39,290 bases of DNA from assembly GCA_016929595.1 (NCBI GenBank), contig JAFGIN010000061.1, forward strand, positions 1 to 39,290, read 5' to 3'. The notes below the pieces were generated by a model that did not search any database, was not told the origin of the DNA, and saw only the letters and a list, made by a program, of their open reading frames with translations. Origin of the DNA: Chitinispirillaceae bacterium. GTDB taxonomy: Bacteria; Fibrobacterota; Chitinivibrionia; Chitinivibrionales; Chitinispirillaceae. Below, in pieces: positions 16,603-24,211 of this stretch. Made by a program: the position numbers and the translations under genes. Each line of letters opens with the position of its first letter. Position 1 is the first letter of the stretch.

Positions 16603-17391
16603 ATGAAACAATTTTCTGCTAAAGTATTAAAAAACTGCCAAATAGCTGACAATTTTCTCGAATTAACACTTTCCGCAAACGAACCTGTTTCGGTTCCGTT
16701 ACCGGGACAATTTCTTACAATAAGAGTAAGTTCTTCTACAACCCCATTATTACGCAGACCATTTGCTTATGCCGGTGTCACTCAAAATTCTACAGAATTT
16801 TCGATTATCTATCAAAAACGCGGAAATGCCACTGAGATCCTTGCCGGAAAACAAATCGGTGAATCTGTTGACTGCATCGGCCCTCTGGGAAACAGCTTTC
16901 CATTTCCCGGTCAGAATGAAACCGCAATCCTGATCGCAGGAGGGGTTGGCATCGGTCCGATTCTCTTTTTTGCAGAGGGACTGGCCAGGAAAAAGACGCC
17001 ATTCATTTTTGTTTTTGGTTGCAGAACAAGCTCTCTGGTTCCAGATACTCCAGCATTTTTAAAACTGAATCCGATTATCTGCACCGATGATGGCAGCAGG
17101 GGGTTCAAAGGAACCACCGCAGATTACCTTCAAACAACAAACTCTACAATTCCCGAAAAATCAATCTTTTACGGTTGTGGACCCGGCAGAATGCTTGAAG
17201 CCTGTTACAGATTCGCAAACGCCCGTAACGCACAATGCTGGGTATCAGTCGAACAGGTTATGGCTTGTGGAGTAGGTGCCTGCATGGGATGTGCAGTAAA
17301 AGTAAAAACTGAGCAGAAATTTCTAAGGGCCTGCAAAGAAGGACCTGTGTTTGATGCCAACCTGTTAGTCTGGGAAGAGCCAACAAAATGA
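16603..17391 (+). CDS. pyrK: Dihydroorotate dehydrogenase B, electron-transfer subunit PyrK
   Basis: The protein passes electrons from the PyrD FMN via a 2Fe-2S cluster and FAD to NAD+ in pyrimidine synthesis. The ATG at 16603 is preferred because MKQFSAKVLKNCQI matches the usual family N-terminus. Upstream in-frame starts (ATG 16576, GTG 16549) are possible, and none has a clear ribosome site. In 262 residues one sees the FAD motif RRPFAY (51-56), the nucleotide motif GGVGIGP (113-119), YGCGPGRM (190-197) and the cluster ligands Cys222, 227, 230 and 244 in ACGVGACMGC...C. The stop overlaps the pyrD start (ATGA), as expected for subunits made together. Confidence 0.92.
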   Translation: MKQFSAKVLKNCQIADNFLELTLSANEPVSVPLPGQFLTIRVSSSTTPLLRRPFAYAGVTQNSTEFSIIYQKRGNATEILAGKQIGESVDCIGPLGNSFPFPGQNETAILIAGGVGIGPILFFAEGLARKKTPFIFVFGCRTSSLVPDTPAFLKLNPIICTDDGSRGFKGTTADYLQTTNSTIPEKSIFYGCGPGRMLEACYRFANARNAQCWVSVEQVMACGVGACMGCAVKVKTEQKFLRACKEGPVFDANLLVWEEPTK

Positions 17392-18293
17392 ATCTTGAAG
17401 TAAAAATTGGTAAAAAACTTCTCCCGAACCCAGTCGGAGTTGCATCAGGTACTTTTGGCTATGGCAGTGAATATGAATCACTTATCGATCTCTCGCAACT
17501 TGGGGCCATCTACACCAAAGCGGTTACTCTCGAGCCTAGAGCTGGAAACGATCTCCCCCGACTCATCGAAACACCATCAGGCATCATTAACTCCATCGGC
17601 CTGGCAAATGTCGGTATTAAACGGTTCATTGAAGAAAAAATCTCTTATCTCAAGACGCTGCCCTGTGCAATCATTGCCAATGTCGCCGGATCCACTGAAG
17701 ATGATTATAAAGTTGTTGTCGATAAACTCGAAAATTGCAACTGTATCTGGGGGTACGAAATCAATGTATCCTGCCCCAACGTCAAATGCGGGGGGATGGC
17801 ATTCGGCACAGATCCAGTTCAAATTGAACGGCTTACATTAATGCTGCGAAAAAGAACCGATAAACCTCTCATTATAAAACTCACACCGAACGTAACCGAT
17901 ATTACTGTTACAGCAAAAGCTGCCGAATCCGGAGGAGCAGATGCAATTTCCTGTATAAACACTCTGGTTGGAATGGTAATCGACACGAAAAAGAAAAAAC
18001 CGGTACTTGCCATGAAAACCGGTGGATTAAGCGGTCCTGCGATTCGACCGGTGGGTGTGGCAATGACCTATCGGGCAAGTCATGCGGTAAAAATTCCGGT
18101 TATCGGCATGGGCGGAATCATGTGTGCCGATGATGCAATCCAGTATCTTCTTGCCGGAGCCAGTGCAATTGAGGTTGGAACTGCAACCTTTGTCGATCCG
18201 AAAATTCCCACGCAGGTACTTGACGGTATTCAAAAATATATGAAGCAGGAAGCGCTCAATTCAATTGCCGATTTCTGGAAATTTATTGAGTAG
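17388..18293 (+). CDS. pyrD: Dihydroorotate dehydrogenase B, catalytic subunit PyrD
   Basis: The protein oxidises dihydroorotate to orotate with FMN, the fourth step of UMP synthesis, in the cytosol. It has 301 residues, the usual length. The N-terminus contains NPVGVASGTFGYG. The flavin/substrate segment is TPSGIINSIGLANVG (62-76). The motif EINVSCPNVKCGG places the class 1B catalytic base at Cys129. KLTPNVTDI, NTLVGM, GGLSGPAIRPV and the phosphate-binding IPVIGMGGIMCADDA complete the TIM barrel. Cys instead of Ser at the active site, together with the adjacent pyrK, identifies the NAD-linked class 1B heterotetramer. Confidence 0.95.
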   Translation: MNLEVKIGKKLLPNPVGVASGTFGYGSEYESLIDLSQLGAIYTKAVTLEPRAGNDLPRLIETPSGIINSIGLANVGIKRFIEEKISYLKTLPCAIIANVAGSTEDDYKVVVDKLENCNCIWGYEINVSCPNVKCGGMAFGTDPVQIERLTLMLRKRTDKPLIIKLTPNVTDITVTAKAAESGGADAISCINTLVGMVIDTKKKKPVLAMKTGGLSGPAIRPVGVAMTYRASHAVKIPVIGMGGIMCADDAIQYLLAGASAIEVGTATFVDPKIPTQVLDGIQKYMKQEALNSIADFWKFIE

Positions 18294-18301
18294 TTTTTTC
18301 C

Positions 18302-18556
18302 CTATTTTCCAGCAAGATAACTGAAACTCGACACTATCAGAATAAAAGCAACGATAGCACCAGCTATAATTGCTCCGACGCACCCAAAAGCGATAAACGT
18401 TATTTTGTAACCACAGCCTCTTCCAAATACCATTGCAAGTGAAAAGAGAAATACCTCACAGATGAATAAATACCAGAGAAGCGTCGAAATAACTATCCGG
18501 AGTCGAACCATGTAATCTGGTTCGGTTTTTTTACGTATAAGCATACAGCGCTTCAA
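18302..18556 (-). CDS. Small two-helix membrane protein, hypothetical
   Basis: 84 residues with a basic start (MKRCMLIRKK) and two long hydrophobic segments (about 22-44 and 52-78; the second is rich in Gly/Ala/Ile). I do not recognise a family. It lies convergent to pyrD, eight bases after its stop, and ends SYLAGK. An alternative start is the ATG at residue 16. Low complexity and short length leave some doubt that it is expressed. Confidence 0.5.
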   Translation of the reverse strand: MKRCMLIRKKTEPDYMVRLRIVISTLLWYLFICEVFLFSLAMVFGRGCGYKITFIAFGCVGAIIAGAIVAFILIVSSFSYLAGK

Positions 18557-18684
18557 TCTAATACATCGAACTTTATCCTGACATACTTTGTGTAACTATT
18601 TTAATATCAATACGTTGCGAAACTAACCCCAGACACGTCTCGTTGTTGTGTTATCCACATCAGCTCTGCTGCGATTTTCAGGTT

Positions 18685-19185
18685 TCACCAGCTCTGAACC
18701 GATTTCTCAAGTATTTTTCTCACCAGATCAGTGATCGCTTTCTGGCGCCCGACACTTTCCTGTTCAGTGGCAAAATTATATATACCTTCACCGGTAACTG
18801 CCCCCTTGAACATTGAATGATCCTTTTTGTTATCAACGAAATCAACATCTGCGGTAATCCGCACAATATATTGATCTACAGTAACTTGACGCACTTCCGT
18901 AGTTCCATAAATGTAAGGTTCATTAAGATAACTTCTTACCTCACCATACAAGGTTGCATCACCCTGTTCGGTAACAACCCTCAGTAAATTATCACTCACC
19001 ATTTTTTTATTAAGTTCGGTGGTGATCTCGTCAGCAATATTTGGTTCCAGAGATAAATTCCTGAATAATGGTATATCTATCGTTTTCATATAAGAAGGAA
19101 GCGTTGAGCCATTAAATGTGTAAACACCACATCCGTTTAACGCCATAAATAGCAATGCATTAATTAGTAAAAAAACGTTTTTCAA
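18685..19185 (-). CDS. lptE: LptE-like LPS-assembly lipoprotein
   Basis: 166 residues. A lipoprotein signal peptide MKNVFLLINALLFMALNGC gives lipidated Cys19, followed by GVYTFNGSTLPSYMKTIDIP. This is the typical start of LptE proteins, which plug the LptD barrel and help place lipopolysaccharide in the outer membrane. The middle (IADEITTELNKKMVSDNLLR, then DATLYGEVRSY) and the end (GRQKAITDLVRKILEKSVQSW) also fit the family. It overlaps the helicase gene upstream by four bases (ATGA), which implies translational coupling to an unrelated function. It supports a diderm cell envelope. Confidence 0.85.
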   Translation of the reverse strand: MKNVFLLINALLFMALNGCGVYTFNGSTLPSYMKTIDIPLFRNLSLEPNIADEITTELNKKMVSDNLLRVVTEQGDATLYGEVRSYLNEPYIYGTTEVRQVTVDQYIVRITADVDFVDNKKDHSMFKGAVTGEGIYNFATEQESVGRQKAITDLVRKILEKSVQSW

Positions 19186-22121
19186 ACTTCCTCCAGCGGA
19201 ACATACTTCTCTGATGACTGCTCATATCCGTCCGGGTTACTGAAAAACTCCTTCACAGCACCGACCATTGAAGTACTGTCGTTAAACGTCCTGAAATCCC
19301 CATCAAGAGACCTGATAAACTGTTTTCCATACCCTTTGGTAATTATTCTGCTGTCCAGAACTACCAGAGCCCCGCGGTCTGTCGTTGTCCGTATGAGCCG
19401 ACCAGCCCCCTGCCGGAACTTAATAACAGCTTCAGGGATTGAATATGAAAAGAACGACTCCCCGTTTTTGCCTTCAACCCTTTTACATACCGCCTGTGTA
19501 AGAGGGTGAGTTGGTACCGGGAACGGAAGCCTTGGAATTATAACCACTTCACACGATTCCCCGGGAGCATCAATACCCTCCCAGAAGCTGTCGGTGCCCA
19601 GCAGAATCATCGAACTGTTTTTCTTGAATTGATCTAAGATCGCATGTCTGGCCCCACTGGTCCCCTGTGCAAGCAATTTATGATTATCGATAGATGAATC
19701 GCTCTTGAGCAGATCATACACCGCACTTTGCATCGATGATGCAGTAAAAAGAACCAGGATATTTTTATGTAACTCATTGTGAATCCGGCTGATAGCCTGC
19801 GCTACATATTTCGGATACTCGGGGCTGTCAACTTCAGGGGCACTGCTGATAGAACCCATAATCATCTGGTGAGCACCAAAAGGACTTTTGAAAAGTTCCA
19901 CAGCAGTTCTTGCATCATGGGGACCGATTCCCGAGGCATTTTTAAAATAACTGACTGATTTTGAAACAGACAGGGTGGCAGAAGTGAACACAATCCCTCC
20001 ACTGCACCTAGACCATACATCGGATAAAATAGTACTGATATCTAAAGGTACTCCACATGCTTTAACCCAGCCCCGCTCAAGATTTCCCTCAAGCCAGAAA
20101 ACATGATCTTCAGTAACTGCTTGAGATAAATAGAGATAGTCAGCCTTAAGCTGCGAAATCCGTTCTGAGCAGGTAACCGCTTCCTCTTCCAGCTCTTTGA
20201 AAGCATCTGCCTGCTGATGTCCGGTAATAGCCTGTTTCAGTGCATACAATTGATCGGAAATCTCATTAATAGAATGCTCAAAAACCGCCGATCGTAAAAG
20301 TCCGCTGAAAAGCGTGCTGTCATACCCGATTTGAAACTCATTAAGGTTCTGATTCTGAGCGGCCCAGGTAGAAAGTTCATGAAGAAAATCCTGAGAATGC
20401 TTTCTGAATTGTTTCAGAAGACTGCGTATCTCTTTGCCAATCGAATAGATCTGCTTTTCCTCCTGAAGATTTCCGATATGAAGAACCAGGCTGTTGAGAA
20501 CTTCAGTGAGAAGATTTATACGGTTTGTATCAAGTTCAACCCTCAAAAACCGATGTCCTGATGTTTCAAGGTGGTGCGCTTCATCAAAGATGATAGAACC
20601 GATTGGACCCAGAAAAGAATTTTCCGAGCAGAGATCGGAATAAAAAAGAGCATGATTGATTACTAATATGTTTGATGACAACGCCTTAGCACGTGCGTTC
20701 TGATAAAAACAACTTTGATAGTGAGCGCAGCGACGTCCCCTGCATTCATGACTTTCTGATGAGATAACATTCCATATCTTACTAAACCACTTGGGGTTAA
20801 ACTGATTCTGCTCTTCAATGTCACCTGTTTCAGTCGATTCCACCCAGGGGATAAGAGGTAGAATAGCAAAGCGTTCCCTTGGAGAGAGATTACCCATATC
20901 GCCCGAAAGTACCCGCTTCCACTGACTTAAGCAGATATAATTAGAACGCCCTTTCAGAACGGAAAACGTGATATTCCCGTTCACTGCATCTCTGACAAGA
21001 GGTAAATCTTTTGAAATGAGTTGATCCTGAAGATTTTTAGTCCTGGTTGAAACTACAACCCTGCACCTGTTTTTGAGCGCCCACACAGCCGCAGGAATAA
21101 GATATGCCAGCGACTTACCGGTACCGGTACCAGCTTCAGCAATCAGAATAGATTGATCATTGAGTGATTCCAATACCTTACAAGCCATCTGCTCCTGTGA
21201 CGATCGATACACGAAATTCCCTACATGGTTTTTCAGAACACCATCAGTCGAAAAAATACTCTTAACTTCTTTAGAATCAATAGATTGATAACTTTCCGGT
21301 TCATGCAGACGCTCAAAAACACTATCTGTGCGTTTGCGGTCAATAATAATAGTTGGACGATTATGGCCTAACGATTTGATTATCAACCCTTTAAAGAAAG
21401 ATGTCGGCGCACAGTACGCTAGTGTCTGACGAATATGCAGTGGAAGCTTTGCAAGTTTTGGAATAAGCGCAACAGCAACTTCACCTGATGCCCGCGCATC
21501 ATTGAGGGCCCTGTGGGCGTTATTAAGGTTCACAGACAGATATTCACTCACTGATTTCAGAGAGAATCGCTGATCCGGCCCCAGAAGAATTCTTGAAAAT
21601 AGTGCAGTATCAATAAGTTGCCTTGACATTGGCTCGCGATGTATTCTTTTAAATTCCTCATTGATAAACGTTGCATCAAACTCCACCTGGTGTCCACACA
21701 GAGGAAAAATACCTATGAAATCCAGTAGCTTATCCGCTATATCCGCAAAAGTGGGAGCCGAATGGATATCTTCATTCCTGATTCCGGTAAGATCGGTTAT
21801 ATGTCCTGGTATCGCCACACCAGCATTTACAAATGTTGAAAACTCACCAGTCACTTTGCCATCAATGAATTTAACCGCCCCGATCTCAATTATTCTATCG
21901 GATTTGAAATCGAGACCGGTCGTTTCTACATCCAGTGCAACAAAATCGGGTATCGGGAATGTCCCGGCATGCTCCGCATACAAATGTTTTTGCGATTGAT
22001 GAGATCCGGGTGATGGTGTATGTTTTTGTTTCTTCTGCTGCGTCCCCTGCTCTTTTTTCCGCGCTTCAGAAATCAGATCCTTTCTGGATCTGTCAGATAA
22101 TAAATCGGATAATCTGGGCAT
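19182..22121 (-). CDS. dinG: DinG-type helicase with N-terminal DnaQ-like 3'-5' exonuclease
   Basis: 979 residues. Residues 58-222 are a DEDDh exonuclease: DVETTG (Asp64, Glu66), CGHQVEFDATF (Asp149) and NAHRALNDA (His203, Asp208). Residues 305-960 are an XPD/DinG superfamily 2 helicase: Walker A EAGTGTGKS (about 329-337), four cysteines for a 4Fe-4S cluster (397, 460, 465, 471), the DEAH box FDEAHH (about 512), TSATL, the DSFWEGIDAPGE motif and QGAGRLIR. The fusion is known in Firmicutes DinG and in other phyla. Such enzymes unwind DNA or R-loops during repair and replication conflict. An extended charged N-terminus (1-55) is of unknown role. Confidence 0.93.
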   Translation of the reverse strand: MPRLSDLLSDRSRKDLISEARKKEQGTQQKKQKHTPSPGSHQSQKHLYAEHAGTFPIPDFVALDVETTGLDFKSDRIIEIGAVKFIDGKVTGEFSTFVNAGVAIPGHITDLTGIRNEDIHSAPTFADIADKLLDFIGIFPLCGHQVEFDATFINEEFKRIHREPMSRQLIDTALFSRILLGPDQRFSLKSVSEYLSVNLNNAHRALNDARASGEVAVALIPKLAKLPLHIRQTLAYCAPTSFFKGLIIKSLGHNRPTIIIDRKRTDSVFERLHEPESYQSIDSKEVKSIFSTDGVLKNHVGNFVYRSSQEQMACKVLESLNDQSILIAEAGTGTGKSLAYLIPAAVWALKNRCRVVVSTRTKNLQDQLISKDLPLVRDAVNGNITFSVLKGRSNYICLSQWKRVLSGDMGNLSPRERFAILPLIPWVESTETGDIEEQNQFNPKWFSKIWNVISSESHECRGRRCAHYQSCFYQNARAKALSSNILVINHALFYSDLCSENSFLGPIGSIIFDEAHHLETSGHRFLRVELDTNRINLLTEVLNSLVLHIGNLQEEKQIYSIGKEIRSLLKQFRKHSQDFLHELSTWAAQNQNLNEFQIGYDSTLFSGLLRSAVFEHSINEISDQLYALKQAITGHQQADAFKELEEEAVTCSERISQLKADYLYLSQAVTEDHVFWLEGNLERGWVKACGVPLDISTILSDVWSRCSGGIVFTSATLSVSKSVSYFKNASGIGPHDARTAVELFKSPFGAHQMIMGSISSAPEVDSPEYPKYVAQAISRIHNELHKNILVLFTASSMQSAVYDLLKSDSSIDNHKLLAQGTSGARHAILDQFKKNSSMILLGTDSFWEGIDAPGESCEVVIIPRLPFPVPTHPLTQAVCKRVEGKNGESFFSYSIPEAVIKFRQGAGRLIRTTTDRGALVVLDSRIITKGYGKQFIRSLDGDFRTFNDSTSMVGAVKEFFSNPDGYEQSSEKYVPLEEV

Positions 22122-22224
22122 TTATGTCTCACTATGTTATTGGTACATGACGTGTACTGCAATCCTGAGAAATTAACCGGCATACATGGTAAATGGTAAA
22201 CCAGGCTCTGGAAAACAGACCTGA

Positions 22225-22240
22225 AATCGTTAAAACGATT
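22225..22240. repeat. 16-bp palindromic site downstream of the glycosyltransferase gene
   Basis: AATCGTT and AACGATT arms face each other across two bases. It stands in the 143-bp gap upstream of the helicase gene and 25 bp after the glycosyltransferase stop. The loop is too tight for a terminator, so an operator is possible but unproven. Confidence 0.35.
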
Positions 22241-22264
22241 GTGAGTAAATATAACTCATAGGAG

Positions 22265-23890
22265 CTATATAGAGAAATCAAGTAATGGAATTTTATCAGG
22301 CAGATTCTCATCACTGAGTTTAAATATGTCCTGCTGTACCCATTTAACGGTAAGATTTTTCACCTTTTTTGAGGCAAGCAATTCGATAGCATACGAATAC
22401 CATGGCTGGGATGTTGCGATTAAAAGCATCTCTGTTTCATAGCGCTGCAGGATCTGTGCCATATCATTCATTGTTCCAAGGACCGGATACCCCTCGTACT
22501 CCGGGGGCATAGGCGTTTGATCTGTCCAGATAATTCCGGTAATTGCACCTCTTTTTTCACTTTCGACATTCTTGATTAACCTGTATGAAACAGAACCGGA
22601 ACCAGCAATAATAATTCTCTCCGGCGAAATAAGTATCCTTTTAAATCTGCTGATAAGTCGAGGAATTACTTCTCTCCATCCCATTAGCACCAGTGTAATT
22701 GATATGGTTGAAAATGCAAAAGCGATTCTTGAAAATGCCATTGACTTTACAAAGTATATACAGGAAAGAAAGGTCAGTGAGGCAAAAAGACTTGAAAAAA
22801 AGGTATTTGAGACGGTGTATCGTTTTTTTGAGTACACGCCATTATAAGCAAATACCGTAATAAATATAACTGATAACAAAAAATGAGCACCTATGAGCGG
22901 TATAATTGTTCCGTATGTGTAGGGATTTTCGGTTTTAAATCGAAAAAGGATGTTCATGTAGACTACGCTATTAATAAAAAACAGATCAATCAAAGCTGCA
23001 GTACTGTACTTGAAAAGAATCGACCCAATATTCAGGGATGCCTGTAATAGTATCCCCAGAAAAATGAACCATGTTGGAAAGATTCCCGAAAAACGGTACT
23101 TTTTCAGAAACAAAACCATCGCTTCATAAAAAGCAATTCGAGACCTGATAGCATTTTTTGAACTGCTTCGCCCCTTGCGATGAATAATCTGAGTGGCAGG
23201 CTCGTACCATACTTTGTACCCTTTTTCACGTATTCTCCAACACAGATCAAGATCTTCTGCATACATGAAAAAGATCTCATCAAAGCCCCCGATTTCATTA
23301 AAAAGATCTCGTCTGAGAAACATGAACGAACCCGAAATAGCTTCAAGCTCTCCTGCCTGATCGGGATCCATGAAGGTCATATGATAACGGCTTACCAATT
23401 TACTCTTTGGAAACAGTCTTGAAAGACCGGAAAGATGGAAAATTGCTACAGCCGGAGTTGGAAAACTACGCCGGCAGCTTGCCTGAAGCGTTCCATCAGG
23501 ATTGAGAATTTTCGGCCCCATCAAACCAATATCCGATCGACTTTCGAGCAGATCGTATGCTACAGAAAGTGATGTTTTACTGATAACTGTATCGGGATTC
23601 AATAATAGGATATACTGTCCTTTGGCATGCCTGGCACCAATATTGCAGGCTTTTCCAAATCCGATATTCTGTTTTAGTTGAATCCAGGTAACTTCAGGAA
23701 ACTCTTTTTTTGTGATTTGAGCAGAATTATCCCCTGATGCATTATCAACAACGATTATTTCCGCGCTGTCAGAAAGTTCAGCCTGGTAAATTGAGTGTAT
23801 CGCTTCCCGAAGACACTCCGGAACCTTGTAATGAACAATAATAATGGATATTTTGATATCTTTTTCGCTATTCACTTGACTTAAAGACAC
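22265..23890 (-). CDS. GT2 glycosyltransferase fused to a membrane/Rossmann module
   Basis: 541 residues; the start is GTG at 23890, with another GTG five codons on. Residues 13-250 are a family 2 rhamnosyltransferase-like domain: ISIIIVHYKVPECLREAI, EIIVVDNASGDNS, NIGFGKACNIGA, LLLNPDT and MYAEDLDLCWR. Residues 270-405 contain about four to five membrane helices. Residues 424-541 (PERIIIAGSGSVSYRLIKN, EGYPVLGTMND, ending PLLDFSI) look like the Rossmann domain of WbaP/WcaJ-type polyprenyl-phosphate sugar transferases. The protein stops where their catalytic sugar-transferase domain would begin. A role in building a polysaccharide or O-antigen unit at the inner membrane is likely. The gene stands alone. 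Confidence 0.85.
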   Translation of the reverse strand: MSLSQVNSEKDIKISIIIVHYKVPECLREAIHSIYQAELSDSAEIIVVDNASGDNSAQITKKEFPEVTWIQLKQNIGFGKACNIGARHAKGQYILLLNPDTVISKTSLSVAYDLLESRSDIGLMGPKILNPDGTLQASCRRSFPTPAVAIFHLSGLSRLFPKSKLVSRYHMTFMDPDQAGELEAISGSFMFLRRDLFNEIGGFDEIFFMYAEDLDLCWRIREKGYKVWYEPATQIIHRKGRSSSKNAIRSRIAFYEAMVLFLKKYRFSGIFPTWFIFLGILLQASLNIGSILFKYSTAALIDLFFINSVVYMNILFRFKTENPYTYGTIIPLIGAHFLLSVIFITVFAYNGVYSKKRYTVSNTFFSSLFASLTFLSCIYFVKSMAFSRIAFAFSTISITLVLMGWREVIPRLISRFKRILISPERIIIAGSGSVSYRLIKNVESEKRGAITGIIWTDQTPMPPEYEGYPVLGTMNDMAQILQRYETEMLLIATSQPWYSYAIELLASKKVKNLTVKWVQQDIFKLSDENLPDKIPLLDFSI

Positions 23891-23907
23891 CTTTATTTAA
23901 ACACTGA

Positions 23908-24201
23908 AAAATTTCATCTCTGAGAGGCATCCGGATCGGTTTTCACTTACCTCTCCCTTTTCAGGATTGGAGAACGACCCTGATTAAAAAATAGCCTGGA
24001 CCAGCAACAATTATTCTTCCTGATGATAAAACAGATTTAAAATCTTTTATCACTAAGATACAATCTAGAATATGTGAGTTCAAAGCGGTTTATACTTTCG
24101 TGTGTGATTCCAGTCGTCATATTCGCAAATGGACCCAGATTGAACTATGTTTTGATGCGCTGCGACAGACCTGGGCTGATTTTCTGAAACAACGTTTATA
24201 A
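23908..24201 (+). pseudogene. Decayed C-terminal coding remnant of unknown family
   Basis: From 23995 a frame without a start codon reads PGPATIILPDDKTDLKSFIT, then KIQSRICEFKAVYTFVCDSS, then RHIRKWTQIELCFDALRQTW and ADFLKQRL, ending in TAA 24199-24201. It is open back to TGA 23905-23907 except for a TAG at 23992-23994. The composition and ending look protein-like, not random, and suggest the tail of a gene whose front part is lost. I cannot name the family; a transposase-like or integrase-like tail is only a guess. It ends ten bases before the histidine kinase start. Confidence 0.4.
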
Positions 24202-24211
24202 CATTAAAAAA

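Noticed and set aside
22225-22262. Terminator after the glycosyltransferase gene
   Set aside because: The AATCGTT/AACGATT palindrome has only a two-base loop, and no T-run follows on the minus strand.
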